Shown here: in pieces, positions 53,550-62,525 of the stretch | Position numbering within the stretch: the stretch's first letter is position 1 | How the letters are laid out: the number at the start of each line of letters is the position of its first letter | Assembly: GCA_910575605.1 (NCBI GenBank) | Contig: CAJTEW010000007.1 | Span: 62,001 to 126,000 of the forward strand | Origin: Lachnospiraceae bacterium | Lineage (GTDB): Bacteria > Bacillota > Clostridia > Lachnospirales > Lachnospiraceae | Length of the DNA: 64,000 nt | Direction: 5' to 3' | The notes under the pieces: model-generated | The model's database searches: none | Told to the model about the DNA's origin: nothing | The model's input: only the letters and a program-made list of their open reading frames with translations | Position numbers and translations under genes: made by a program

Positions 53550-53981
53550 CTATTTCCACTGGAAAATTGCAACTCCAATCAATGCAATTCCCATACCAAT
53601 TACCTTCCTCCACTCAAGTGGTTCCTTATCAACCCCGAAAAGCCCTAAAAGTTCGATAATATATGCCACAATAAGCTGAGCAATGACAATAAGAAGTGCT
53701 GCCTTGGCGGGTCCAAGCTGCTCCATACTCTTAATAACTGTCCATGTGATTCCCGCACCAATAACTCCGCCTAAAAGTACATACTTTGGCTCTACCTTTG
53801 AGAGTGTCATCACATTGTCACGTCCTGCAATAAACCATGCAATTACACAGACCGCAAATGCCGTAAGCTGGACCCATGCGTTACTAACCCACATACCCGT
53901 TGTCTTTGTCACCTGTGTATTAAACACCCCCTGCACACTCATAAGAGCACCGGACAGAAGGGCAATGAAAAAACCAATCAC
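53550..53981 (-). CDS. YdcZ-type DMT family transporter
   Basis: 143 residues with five hydrophobic helices, the single-unit DMT_YdcZ pattern: IALLSGALMSVQGVFNTQVTK, WVQLTAFAVCVIAWFI, LLGGVIGAGITWTVIKSMEQLGPAKA split for length, and MGIALIGVAIFQWK. Small drug/metabolite transporters of this type act as dimers; substrate unknown. GTG start with GGAGG 9 nt upstream. Independent of the arg genes, which end just before it. Confidence 0.88.
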   Translation of the reverse strand: MIGFFIALLSGALMSVQGVFNTQVTKTTGMWVSNAWVQLTAFAVCVIAWFIAGRDNVMTLSKVEPKYVLLGGVIGAGITWTVIKSMEQLGPAKAALLIVIAQLIVAYIIELLGLFGVDKEPLEWRKVIGMGIALIGVAIFQWK

Positions 53982-54055
53982 ATTTATATACCTCCATTGT
54001 TTTAATGGTTAATATATCCAATAATCTGCTATTTATGCCTATATTATAAAATAAT

Positions 54056-54083
54056 GAAAAGAGATGCCATAATTGCATCTCTT
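54056..54083 (-). terminator. Rho-independent terminator of the arg operon
   Basis: Minus-strand stem AAGAGATGC / GCATCTCTT (9 bp) with a 7-nt loop, then TTTTCATTATTTT. It lies 14 bp after the argD stop. Confidence 0.85.
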
Positions 54084-54096
54084 AGAATCCTGCCGG

Positions 54097-55272
54097 TTAC
54101 AATATTTTTTTCAATATATTAATCATTTCATCCACGTGTTCTTTGGTAATAATAAGAGGCGGCACAAGCCTTAACACATTATCACTGGCACTAATAATAA
54201 TGAGTCCTTCCTTAAGCGCCTGATTGATAACCTCCCCTGCCTGCCTTTTTATTTTCAATCCCTGAATAAGCCCTGTTCCCCGTCTTTCTAATATTTCCCC
54301 AGAATACTCTTTAAGCTCTTTAAGCTTTTCCTCAAGATAACTTCCTACTTCTTTTATATGGTTAAGAAGGTTGTTACGCTCAAATATCTCCAAAGTCTTT
54401 ACCACAGCCGCGCAGGCAAAGGGGTTTCCGCCATAAGTGGTGCCATGGTCCCCAGGCTTTAGAGAATATTCTGCTATATCCTCTGTCATGGCAAATGCCC
54501 CCACAGGCACGCCGCTTCCGATTGCCTTTGCCATTGCCATGATGTCCGGCTTTGTACCGTAGGACTGCCATGCAAACATGGAACCGGTTCTTCCCATGCC
54601 GCACTGAATCTCATCGCAGATCATAAGAATTCCCTCTTCGTCACAGAGCTCTCTGATTCCCTTCATGAATCCGGCATCTGCCATATGGATGCCTCCCTCT
54701 CCTTGAAGGGGTTCTAAAATAATAGCGCAGGTTTTATCAGTAACCAGTGACTTTATACTGTCCAGATTGTTAAACTCTCCAAATTTGACACCAGGGAGCA
54801 TGGGTTCAAAGGGAGTTCTGTAATGCTCATTTCCTGTCACCGATACTGCACCGATACTGCGGCCGTGGAAAGAATGTTCCATTGCAATAAACTCATAGCG
54901 TCCGGTCCCCTTTTTATAAGCATACTTTCTCGCAGCTTTCAGCGCACCCTCAATTGCCTCAGTGCCGCTGTTGGTGAAAAATACTCTGTCCATTTCTGTG
55001 ACTTTTTTCAGCGCTTCGGCCGCCTGCCCGCAGGTTGTGTTATAAAAGAGATTAGAAGTATGAATAAGACTGTCAATCTGTCCCTTTAGGGCCTGGTTCA
55101 GCTCCTCATTTCCATAGCCAAGGCCACATACCGCAATTCCTGCAGCAAAATCCAGATATTTTTTCCCTTCTGTGTCGTACAGATATACTCCCTCACCTTT
55201 ATTAAGCACAACCGGAAAACGGTTGTAGGTATGTAAAAGTCCCTGCTCTGTCATTTCCATATATTCATTCAT
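54097..55272 (-). CDS. argD: Acetylornithine aminotransferase
   Basis: 391 residues, class III PLP enzyme. YLDFAAGIAVCGLGYGN, FTNSGTEAIEGALKAARKYA, AMEHSFHGRSIGAVSVTG, ICDEIQCGMGRTGSMFA and the PLP lysine in MAKAIGSGVPVGAFAM. Transfers an amino group to N-acetylglutamate semialdehyde. The ATG at 55272 has GGAG 9 nt upstream; the ATG at 55287 overlaps argB by 11 bp and lacks a clear site. Last gene of argC-GNAT-argJ-argB-argD. Confidence 0.95.
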   Translation of the reverse strand: MNEYMEMTEQGLLHTYNRFPVVLNKGEGVYLYDTEGKKYLDFAAGIAVCGLGYGNEELNQALKGQIDSLIHTSNLFYNTTCGQAAEALKKVTEMDRVFFTNSGTEAIEGALKAARKYAYKKGTGRYEFIAMEHSFHGRSIGAVSVTGNEHYRTPFEPMLPGVKFGEFNNLDSIKSLVTDKTCAIILEPLQGEGGIHMADAGFMKGIRELCDEEGILMICDEIQCGMGRTGSMFAWQSYGTKPDIMAMAKAIGSGVPVGAFAMTEDIAEYSLKPGDHGTTYGGNPFACAAVVKTLEIFERNNLLNHIKEVGSYLEEKLKELKEYSGEILERRGTGLIQGLKIKRQAGEVINQALKEGLIIISASDNVLRLVPPLIITKEHVDEMINILKKIL

Positions 55273-55276
55273 ACTT

Positions 55277-56176
55277 TTATTCTCCATAATAATATCTCTG
55301 TTCCCCGTTGTTTATGATTGCTGTTCCGATTCCTTTGTTTGTAAATATCTCAAGGAGCAGGCAGTGGGGAATCCGTCCATCAAGAATATGCACTCTGGAT
55401 ACGCCGTGTTCAATAGCTTCAATACAGTTGTGAAGCTTTGGAAGCATGCCGCCTCCTACGTACCCGTCCTGCATAAGTCTGCGGGCTTCGGAAGCTGTAA
55501 GCTCTGAGATGAGGGTTTCCGGGTCTTTCGGATCTTTATAGACTCCTTCAATGTCTGTAAGAAATGCAAGCTTTTCTGCCCGCATTGCCCTTGCAATGGC
55601 ACATGCTGCGTCATCTGCATTAATATTATAGGTATTATAATTATCATCTAAGCCCACAGGACACACAATAGGAAGGAAATCCTTTTCCAAAAGGTCATAG
55701 AGAACAGTTGCATTTACATCCTTTATCTCCCCTACAAAACCAATATCTGCTCCGCCTGGGTATTTTTTATTTACAGAAAGAAGCTTTCCGTCCTTTCCGC
55801 TGATTCCGATTGCCCTTACCCCAAGGCTTTCCACAAGCTGAACAAGTCCTTTGTTCACCTTTCCAAGCACCATCTCCGCAAGCTCCATAGTCGCCTCATC
55901 AGTCACTCTTAGGCCGTTTACAAATTCCGGTTCCATTCCGGCCTTCTCGGCCCATCTGCTGATTTCCTTACCGCCGCCATGGACTATAATTGGTTTAAAG
56001 CCTACCAGCTTAAGAAGCGTTACATCCTGTATAACCTGAGCCTTTAACGCTTCGTCTATCATTGCGCTCCCGCCATATTTTACCACAATAATCCTGCGGT
56101 TAAAGCGTTGGATATATGGGAGTGCCTCTATGAGTACCTCTGCCTTATCAAGAAATTTCTGCATATCCTTATTCAT
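55277..56176 (-). CDS. argB: Acetylglutamate kinase
   Basis: 299 residues. Amino-acid kinase fold: [70 protein letters not shown] and [14 protein letters not shown]. The N-terminal extension before the fold and helix are typical of arginine-inhibited, hexameric ArgB, so feedback control by arginine is likely. AGGACGAG before the ATG; argD follows directly. Confidence 0.95.
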   Translation of the reverse strand: MNKDMQKFLDKAEVLIEALPYIQRFNRRIIVVKYGGSAMIDEALKAQVIQDVTLLKLVGFKPIIVHGGGKEISRWAEKAGMEPEFVNGLRVTDEATMELAEMVLGKVNKGLVQLVESLGVRAIGISGKDGKLLSVNKKYPGGADIGFVGEIKDVNATVLYDLLEKDFLPIVCPVGLDDNYNTYNINADDAACAIARAMRAEKLAFLTDIEGVYKDPKDPETLISELTASEARRLMQDGYVGGGMLPKLHNCIEAIEHGVSRVHILDGRIPHCLLLEIFTNKGIGTAIINNGEQRYYYGE

Positions 56177-56266
56177 CTCGTCCTACTTCCCTTCTGTCGA
56201 TTTCTTCTATTGCTCTATCAGACTGTTTTGCACTTTAAGCCCCTTATTTTCTAAAAATACAGAGGA

Positions 56267-57490
56267 TCAGCTTCGGTAATCTGCGTTAATGTCTATATAG
56301 CCGTGGGTCAAATCACAGCCCCAGGCAGCAGCAGTCTTGTCTCCCATTTTTATATCTGCAGTTACCGTTACCTCCGGCTGAGACAGAATTTCTGCGGCCT
56401 CTTCTTCGCTGTAATTTACAGCGGTTCCGTTTTCGATAATCTGTATTTTCCCTGCCCTGCTTTCAAAAAACAAGTCTACCTTCTCCGGTTTAAACTGTGC
56501 CCCAGAATATCCCATTGCACAAAGGATTCTTCCCCAGTTTGCATCATGTCCGGCAATTGCCGTTTTTGTAAGATTGGAACATACGACTGCCTTTGCCAGT
56601 ATCTTTGCCTGTTCCGTGCTCTCACAGCCTTCCATCTTTACCTCAAATAAGGCTGTGGCGCCTTCCCCGTCCCCTGCAATCTTCTTTGCCAGATATTCAT
56701 TTACTGTATGAAGGGCCTGTGCAAATTTTTTATAATCTTCGCTTCCATATATAATCTCTGCATTTCCCGCAAGACCATTTGCAAGAAGAAGCACTGTATC
56801 ATTAGTTGAGGTATCTCCATCTACGGAAATCATATTATAGGTATCTGCCACATCTTCACTTAAGGCCTTCTGAAGAGCATCCTTTCCAATAACTGCATCT
56901 GTCGTGATAAATGCAAGCATAGTGCACATATTTGGGTGAATCATGCCGGAGCCTTTAGCCATTCCTCCAATGGTTACCTTCTTACCGTCAAGTATAATCT
57001 CCACTGCCAGCTCCTTTTCGCAGGTATCAGTAGTCATAATCGCTTTTGCCGCTTCTGTTCCGCTTACAAGAGAAGTATTTTTCTTTCCCCCTAGAACTTC
57101 GATTCCTGCTGTCAGCTTCTCTATAGGGAGCTGCATCCCTATCACCCCTGTGGATCCCATCATAACGCTGTCTGGAGAAATATGAAGTGCTTTTGCAGCG
57201 GCCTTTGCGGTATCCTTACAATAGCCTAAGCCTTCCTCTCCTGTACATGCATTTGCAATACCCGAATTTACCACAACTGCCTGCACCATATGCCCGTTTT
57301 CTACTACCTGTTTATCCCATTTCACCGGAGCTGCCTTTACTACATTTGTTGTAAATGTACCGGCTGCAACACAAGGGATCTGGCTGTAAATTAATGCCAT
57401 GTCCGTCCGCTCCTTATATTTGATTCCCGCTGCCGTACTGGCTGCCTCATATCCTTTTGGTGCAGTTACTCCGCCTTTTATCTGTTTCAT
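56267..57490 (-). CDS. argJ: Bifunctional glutamate N-acetyltransferase / amino-acid acetyltransferase
   Basis: 407 residues. Ornithine acetyltransferase that both recycles acetyl groups and may make N-acetylglutamate. Autocleavage site MIHPNMCTMLAF: Thr190 is the new N-terminal nucleophile, preceded here by Cys189 where Ala is commonest. Oxyanion residues STGVIGMQLPIEKL and GHDANWGRILCAMGYSGA are seen. AAGGAG before the ATG. Lies between the GNAT gene and argB. Confidence 0.95.
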   Translation of the reverse strand: MKQIKGGVTAPKGYEAASTAAGIKYKERTDMALIYSQIPCVAAGTFTTNVVKAAPVKWDKQVVENGHMVQAVVVNSGIANACTGEEGLGYCKDTAKAAAKALHISPDSVMMGSTGVIGMQLPIEKLTAGIEVLGGKKNTSLVSGTEAAKAIMTTDTCEKELAVEIILDGKKVTIGGMAKGSGMIHPNMCTMLAFITTDAVIGKDALQKALSEDVADTYNMISVDGDTSTNDTVLLLANGLAGNAEIIYGSEDYKKFAQALHTVNEYLAKKIAGDGEGATALFEVKMEGCESTEQAKILAKAVVCSNLTKTAIAGHDANWGRILCAMGYSGAQFKPEKVDLFFESRAGKIQIIENGTAVNYSEEEAAEILSQPEVTVTADIKMGDKTAAAWGCDLTHGYIDINADYRS

Positions 57491-57538
57491 AATATACTCC
57501 TTATTTTTCGTTATTTTAATTTATAGCTGCTTCTACTT

Positions 57539-57979
57539 TTAAATGAAGGCTGTGATATTCTCTTCATTTAGCGTAAAGTCATAATAATTCAAATCTTTCC
57601 GTCTGGTCCAGCCTACTTCCTTCCAGAATGTATTTCCAATATCATTTTTTGTAAATGCAATCAGCGACACTTTATTTATGTTTTCTCTTTTTAAAGCCTC
57701 CATTGCAAAAACCACCATAGATTTTCCAATTCCTCTCATACGGTATTCTGGATCCACACATACATGGTAAAGGCAGCCCCGTCTGCCGTCGTGTCCGCAA
57801 AGAATTGCGCCGACAATTCTTCCGTTCTCCTCCGCAACAACACTGGTTTCCGGGTTGCGCAGAAGGAATCTTTCAATTCCTTCTCTTGAATCGTCTATGC
57901 TGCGTATGCCAAAGCCGCTGATTTTCTGCCAGAGAGCATATACTTTGTCATAATCTTCCGTTTTCATTACCCTTAACAT
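57539..57979 (-). CDS. GNAT-family N-acetyltransferase in the arg operon
   Basis: 146 residues. Acetyl-CoA-binding motif CVDPEYRMRGIGKSMVVFAME and FTKNDIGNTFWKEVGWTRRKDLNYYD are typical of GNAT proteins. Its place between argC and argJ suggests a supporting acetylation step, for example N-acetylglutamate synthesis, but it lacks obvious NAGS-specific features. GGAG 10 nt before the ATG. Confidence 0.85.
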   Translation of the reverse strand: MLRVMKTEDYDKVYALWQKISGFGIRSIDDSREGIERFLLRNPETSVVAEENGRIVGAILCGHDGRRGCLYHVCVDPEYRMRGIGKSMVVFAMEALKRENINKVSLIAFTKNDIGNTFWKEVGWTRRKDLNYYDFTLNEENITAFI

Positions 57980-58005
57980 TGATATAATCTCCTTTTACCC
58001 CTTAC

Positions 58006-59046
58006 TTACGGAAACAGGGGAACAAGTCTAAGTCCTTCATCCTCAGGAAGCCCAAACATAAGGTTCATATTCTGTACTGCCTGACCTGCGGCCCCCTTTA
58101 CAAGATTATCAACAGCCCCCATCATAATGATACGATTTGTTCTGGGATCCAGCTTAAATCCAATATCCACATAGTTGCTGCCTTCCACCCATTTTGTCTC
58201 CGGACAGGTTCCCTCCTTAAGTACGCGGATGAAGGCTTCTTCCTTATAATATTCATCATAAATCTCTTTTATCTCCTGCACGGTAACCTTTCTTTTCAAA
58301 CCTGCATATTCTGTTGCCAGAATTCCACGGTTCATGGGGACAAGGTGGGGAGTGAAACTTATCACTATCTTCTCTGCAGATGCATACCCTAGCTGTTCCT
58401 CAATCTCCGGCGTATGCCTGTGGGATGCAACACCGTAAGCCTTCATATTTTCATTTACCTCACAGAAAAGGTTTGGAACCTTTGCACTTCTTCCTGCACC
58501 GGAGGTTCCCGATTTTGCATCTATAATGAGTGTATTCATGTCAATCAGCCCCTCCTTTGCTAGAGGATAGGCCGTCAAAATCGAGCAGGTTGTATAACAG
58601 CCCGGATTTGCTGTCAGTCTTGTACCTTTTATCTTCTCACGGTTTACCTCACAGAGCCCGTATACCGCCTCATCAATAAACTGTGGGCTTTTATGCCGTA
58701 TGCCATACCATTTCTCATAGATATTTACATCCTTAAACCGAAAATCAGCGCTTAAATCAATGATTTTAGTCTTGGCTAATATTTCCTCACTTATAACTGA
58801 AGAACAGTATCCCTGGGGCGTTGCCGTAAATATTACATCTGCCTCATCTGCTAACGCCTCTAGATTATCATCCAGACATTTCGCATCAACAAGTTTAAAC
58901 ATATTTCTGTATATATCTGCATATTTCTGGTCTATGTAGCTTCTCGATCCATACCAGACAATCTCCGCGTCCTTATGAGACGTTAATATCCTTACTAACT
59001 CGCCTCCTGCATAGCCGGTGGCGCCAATAATACCTGCTTTAATCAT
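58006..59046 (-). CDS. argC: N-acetyl-gamma-glutamyl-phosphate reductase
   Basis: 346 residues. NADP-binding MIKAGIIGATGYAGGELVR, catalytic Cys in LTANPGCYTTCSILTAYPL, SGAGRSAKVPNLF and the C-terminal HRHTPEIEEQLGY. GGAGG 7 nt before the ATG at 59046; the ORF extends to 59082 without a site. First gene of the arginine operon behind an ARG-box promoter. Confidence 0.96.
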   Translation of the reverse strand: MIKAGIIGATGYAGGELVRILTSHKDAEIVWYGSRSYIDQKYADIYRNMFKLVDAKCLDDNLEALADEADVIFTATPQGYCSSVISEEILAKTKIIDLSADFRFKDVNIYEKWYGIRHKSPQFIDEAVYGLCEVNREKIKGTRLTANPGCYTTCSILTAYPLAKEGLIDMNTLIIDAKSGTSGAGRSAKVPNLFCEVNENMKAYGVASHRHTPEIEEQLGYASAEKIVISFTPHLVPMNRGILATEYAGLKRKVTVQEIKEIYDEYYKEEAFIRVLKEGTCPETKWVEGSNYVDIGFKLDPRTNRIIMMGAVDNLVKGAAGQAVQNMNLMFGLPEDEGLRLVPLFP

Positions 59047-59087
59047 CACACTACCTCCATTAGAAATGTCCCGTTGGCACAAAACTT

Positions 59088-59137
59088 AAAAGACTTGCAT
59101 AATTATACATCTTATATGCATAATATGCAAGTCTTTT
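59088..59137. other. Terminator-like inverted repeat overlapping the arg operator
   Basis: AAAAGACTTGCAT (59088-59100) pairs with ATGCAAGTCTTTT (59125-59137), about 14 bp, with the ARG-box DNA as the loop. Read from the HAAS-SEDS gene (minus) it is followed by TTTTAAGTTTTG and may end that transcript. Confidence 0.6.
59096..59130 (-). promoter_or_regulatory. argC promoter with overlapping ARG-box-like operators
   Basis: Minus strand TTGCAT (59125-59130), 17-bp spacer, TATAAT (59102-59107): near-consensus promoter. TGCATATTATGCAT and TGTATAATTATGCA, resembling Firmicute ARG boxes, cover the -35 and -10 elements. Binding of ArgR with arginine would block polymerase. The same -35 and spacing recur before argG. 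Confidence 0.75.
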
Positions 59138-59165
59138 TTATAAATTCTAGTTTTATTTGTTTCTT

Positions 59166-60473
59166 CTATTTTTCCAACACTCTGCTGTTATTACACACTG
59201 ACAGCAATATTCCCATATAAAAATAGGAAATTAACAAAAATGCTCCTCCTTCTGATATGAACGGCATATATATTGTTCCAGGGGGAAGTGCACTGAAATT
59301 CATCCCCACGTATATCACTGTTTCAAGGCTTAAAAAAAGCACACATCCCAATCCCACCATATGGCCGAACTGATTTTTCTGTCTGTTTACAATACGAAAC
59401 AAAAATATCCAGAAGGATAGTATCATGGCCGTAAGTGCAGTCCCCTTTCCGTCACCCAGATATTTGAAAAGGAAAAGCCAGAAATAAGAATTTTTAATTT
59501 CCTGCAGCATATTGATTGTGAGATGCATGTCCTCCTGTCTCACAAGTCTGCCTGTTTTTTCCACTTCCTGGGCAAAATAATACAATTCCTCATATTTCTC
59601 TGGATGAAGCCATGCATCTATCCGTGCTGCCTGATAATCTGCTAGAAGCCTGCCTCCAGTTTTTAGAAATATAATGCTCAAAAATACCGCTGCCGTAAGA
59701 AACAGTATTCCCCAAAGCTTTCCCAAAAGTAAAATCCTTCTTTCTCCAAACCATTTCTTATATATTGCCACATGTATAAGAATCATCCCGGCAAGGCCTA
59801 TTATAAATATGACGGAACTTCTACAGTAAGAAAGCATAATTACAAGTGGAGTACACAAAAATCCTACGCTTTTCACCAGCCCCTTAAATCCCTGTCCGCG
59901 GAAATGATACAAAATTCCCACATAAAAAGGAATCATCAGACAGGACACATGAACCAGATAGTAAGGTATTCCATTTATCACCGGACTTTTCAGAATGCAT
60001 AAAATGAGCAGCACATTTACGAAAATCCATAAGGGAACTGCATATTTATTAAGAAAGGTATAATCTATCCAGCAAATCACAAGCATAAGCAGTATCCCCG
60101 CCAGCATAAATGCCAGACGTTTCCCCAGTCCACTGTCTAAAATATCATATTGTATTGAAATTCCTGCTGGATACGCTGTTAGTGTGACAGCATATTGAAG
60201 TGCGAAACCTAATATACTGATAAAAAGTACGGCTGCCAGTACACTCCACTCCATCCGAGGCCTGTGTATCCTATCAAGGGCTATACCCGCCTCTACCGGA
60301 TCACCCATCTCCCGCACAGCTGCCGCCTCTGCCTCCAGTCCTGTCATTCCCTCAGCGAGAAATGCCTTCTTCTGATCCTCAATATGATTTTCCATTTCCT
60401 TTCTAATCATGGGGCGGGCACGTTTTGTCCGAATCTGCTCCTCCAGGGTTGCAAGAAACTCACGCCTCTCCAT
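59166..60473 (-). CDS. HAAS-domain / SEDS-like (FtsW/RodA/SpoVE-type) membrane protein
   Basis: 435 residues. Residues 1-65: soluble helical prefix ERREFLATLEEQIRTKRAR...MIRKEMENHIEDQK...VREMGDPVEAGIALD, a HAAS/permease-prefix domain. From about 76: ten or so hydrophobic helices, with a C-terminal FSALPPGTIYMPFISEGGAFLLISYFYMGI that resembles the PFISYGGS loop of FtsW/RodA. The expected FtsW catalytic Asp region is not clear by eye, so enzymatic activity is uncertain. Preceded and overlapped (14 bp) by a PadR gene. The ATG at 60473 has GGGAGG 8 nt upstream. Confidence 0.8.
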   Translation of the reverse strand: MERREFLATLEEQIRTKRARPMIRKEMENHIEDQKKAFLAEGMTGLEAEAAAVREMGDPVEAGIALDRIHRPRMEWSVLAAVLFISILGFALQYAVTLTAYPAGISIQYDILDSGLGKRLAFMLAGILLMLVICWIDYTFLNKYAVPLWIFVNVLLILCILKSPVINGIPYYLVHVSCLMIPFYVGILYHFRGQGFKGLVKSVGFLCTPLVIMLSYCRSSVIFIIGLAGMILIHVAIYKKWFGERRILLLGKLWGILFLTAAVFLSIIFLKTGGRLLADYQAARIDAWLHPEKYEELYYFAQEVEKTGRLVRQEDMHLTINMLQEIKNSYFWLFLFKYLGDGKGTALTAMILSFWIFLFRIVNRQKNQFGHMVGLGCVLFLSLETVIYVGMNFSALPPGTIYMPFISEGGAFLLISYFYMGILLSVCNNSRVLEK

Positions 60474-60801
60474 AACATACACCTCCCAGCACGCCGGCAA
60501 CGGCCTTTGCATATTTCCTCCATTCTGCTTCTTTTCCCTTTAGCTGCCTCTTTCCCTCATCTGTAAGGGAATAATATTTCCTGGTCTTTCCCAGCACTTC
60601 CTTCTCGTAGCTTGTTACATATCCCTTATCCTCCATACCATGTAAAAGCGGATATAATGTTCCTGCTTTCAGCTCAAATACATTCTCAGAACGCTTGCGC
60701 AGACTTTCAATCATCTCGTACCCATACATATCCTTTCCATCCAAAAGCTTCAATAAAAGCAGCATCGTACTCCCCGAAATAAGATTTTTGTCAACTGCCA
60801 T
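60460..60801 (-). CDS. PadR-family transcriptional regulator
   Basis: 113 residues. Winged helix with LISGSTMLLLLKLLDGKDMYGYEMI, FELKAGTLYPLLHGMEDKGYVTSY and YYSLTDEGKRQL, the PadR hallmark. The ATG at 60801 has AGGAG upstream. PadR regulators next to HAAS proteins form known regulator-effector pairs. It most likely represses itself and the overlapping HAAS-SEDS gene. Confidence 0.92.
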   Translation of the reverse strand: MAVDKNLISGSTMLLLLKLLDGKDMYGYEMIESLRKRSENVFELKAGTLYPLLHGMEDKGYVTSYEKEVLGKTRKYYSLTDEGKRQLKGKEAEWRKYAKAVAGVLGGVCYGEA

Positions 60802-60867
60802 CTCTCCTTCTCCTTTCTTTTTCAAACTGATACACTTCATACATCATTATGATTTTCACCGTATACA

Positions 60868-60888
60868 ATATATAGATTCTCTATATAT
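60868..60888. promoter_or_regulatory. Perfect 9-3-9 dyad, candidate PadR operator
   Basis: ATATATAGA-TTC-TCTATATAT, an exact inverted repeat just downstream of the padR promoter -10. Related TATATAG sequences recur at 60897 and 60916. Confidence 0.6.
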
Positions 60889-60899
60889 CGATTAACTAT

Positions 60900-60928
60900 A
60901 TAATATATCGAAATTCTATATATGTCAA
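60900..60928 (-). promoter_or_regulatory. padR promoter
   Basis: Minus strand TTGACA (60923-60928), 17-bp spacer, TATTAT (60900-60905). Near-consensus sigma-A promoter for the padR and HAAS-SEDS genes. The rest of the 60802-61180 gap holds only the PadR dyad and the argG promoter region. Confidence 0.75.
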
Positions 60929-61085
60929 GTCCTTTATTTTTCATCTAAACATTACTTTTATATAGGTTACTGTCCACTCTATTCACAACGGCTTTCACAA
61001 ATCCATTGAAATTGCCTTTCACGCATTGTATTTATTCATTTATTTTGTATATTATGTATAAATAAAACTTTTTTCCTATTTTTTC

Positions 61086-61114
61086 TTGCATATTTATAAA
61101 TTTTGGTGTATAGT
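61086..61114 (+). promoter_or_regulatory. argG promoter with overlapping ARG-box-like sequence
   Basis: TTGCAT (61086-61091), 17-bp spacer, TATAGT (61109-61114). TTGCATATTTATAAAT overlaps the -35 and ATGTATAAATAAAACT lies at 61054; both resemble Firmicute ARG boxes. Same -35 and spacing as argC. Confidence 0.65.
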
Positions 61115-61180
61115 AATGCTTGCAGTTGAAAAACTAATCTGGTTTACATAAAAACATTTGACATAAGGAGGACATTTTTA

Positions 61181-62398
61181 ATGAAAGAAAAAGTTATATT
61201 AGCATATTCTGGAGGACTAGATACTACCGCGATTATTCCGTGGCTTAAGGAACATTTTGATTATGAGGTTATCTGCTGCTGCATCGACTGCGGTCAGGGC
61301 GAGGAGCTTGAGGGTCTTGAGGAACGGGCGAAGTTATCCGGCGCCTCTAAGCTTTATATTGTAGATATTACAGATGAATTCTGTGATGAATATATTGTTC
61401 CATGTGTTCAGGCACACGCTGTATATGAAAATAAATATCTTCTCGGCACCTCAATGGCACGTCCCTGCATGGCAAAGCATTTTGTTGAGATTGCCCGCAA
61501 AGAGGGCGCTACAGCTATTTGTCATGGTGCAACCGGAAAGGGAAATGACCAGATACGTTTTGAGCTGGGCATCCATGCGCTGGCACCGGACCTTAAAATT
61601 ATTGCACCGTGGAGGATGACAGATGTGTGGACTATGCAGTCCCGTGAAGATGAGATTGAATACTGTAAGAAACACGGTATCAATCTTCCCTTTGATGCCA
61701 GCCACAGCTACAGCCGAGACAGGAATCTGTGGCACATCAGCCATGAAGGGCTTGAGCTTGAGGATCCGTCCACACCGCCGGACTATGACCATCTGCTTGT
61801 CCTCACTGTTACACCGGAAAATGCGCCCGATGAGGCTGAATATGTGACTATGACTTTCGAAAAGGGTGTTCCAAAAAGTATCAATGGAGAAGAAATGAAG
61901 GTTTCGGATATTATCCGCAGGCTGAATGAGTTGGGAGGAAAGCACGGTATCGGCATCTGCGATATTGTGGAAAACCGGGTGGTAGGTATGAAATCCCGGG
62001 GTATTTATGAAACTCCGGGCGGCACAATTCTGTATGAAGCACACCAGCAGCTAGAGGAGCTTATCTTAGACCGTGCTACCTACGAAATGAAAGAAGAAAT
62101 GGGAAATAAACTGTCACAGATTGTATACGAAGGAAAATGGTTCACACCACTTCGTGAGGCTGTTCAAGCATTTGTGGAGAAAACGCAGGAATATGTAACA
62201 GGAGAAGTAAAGTTTAAGCTTTATAAGGGCAATATTATAAAGGCAGGAACAACTTCACCATACTCTTTATACAGCGAATCACTGGCAAGCTTTACGACAG
62301 GTGACCTTTATGACCATCACGATGCAGACGGATTTATAAATCTGTTCGGGCTGCCTCTTAAAGTTCGGGCAATGATGATGCAGAATACATTAAAGTAA
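61181..62398 (+). CDS. argG: Argininosuccinate synthase
   Basis: 405 residues. ATP-pyrophosphatase P-loop AYSGGLDTTAIIPWL, ATGKGNDQIRFEL, RPCMAKHFVEIARKEGA and the C-terminal GDLYDHHDADGFINLFGL. Joins citrulline and aspartate. AAGGAGG before the ATG. Separate from the argCJBD operon but with a matching promoter; argH is not in this window. Confidence 0.97.
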   Translation: MKEKVILAYSGGLDTTAIIPWLKEHFDYEVICCCIDCGQGEELEGLEERAKLSGASKLYIVDITDEFCDEYIVPCVQAHAVYENKYLLGTSMARPCMAKHFVEIARKEGATAICHGATGKGNDQIRFELGIHALAPDLKIIAPWRMTDVWTMQSREDEIEYCKKHGINLPFDASHSYSRDRNLWHISHEGLELEDPSTPPDYDHLLVLTVTPENAPDEAEYVTMTFEKGVPKSINGEEMKVSDIIRRLNELGGKHGIGICDIVENRVVGMKSRGIYETPGGTILYEAHQQLEELILDRATYEMKEEMGNKLSQIVYEGKWFTPLREAVQAFVEKTQEYVTGEVKFKLYKGNIIKAGTTSPYSLYSESLASFTTGDLYDHHDADGFINLFGLPLKVRAMMMQNTLK

Positions 62399-62420
62399 GA
62401 CTACTATGCCAATCTAAGTT

Positions 62421-62519
62421 GGAGCTGTAAAAAAGTCTCATAAAGAACAGCCATGATGTCACCGATTGGTGGCTATCATGGCTGCTGATTTTTCTTTATA
62501 GGACTTTTTTTACAGCCCC
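62421..62519. terminator. Large imperfect palindrome, bidirectional terminator between argG and the lspA-like gene
   Basis: About 99 bp. Inner stem CAGCCATGAT / ATCATGGCTG with GTCACC/GGTGGC inside and a GATT loop; T-rich tracts follow on both strands. Outer arms GCTGTAAAAAAGTC and GACTTTTTTTACAGC extend the fold. Ends the convergent transcripts. Confidence 0.8.
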
Positions 62520-62525
62520 TATCCC

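Noticed and set aside
53550-53981. YdcZ gene as part of the arg operon
   Set aside because: A clear terminator at 54056-54083 separates argD from it.
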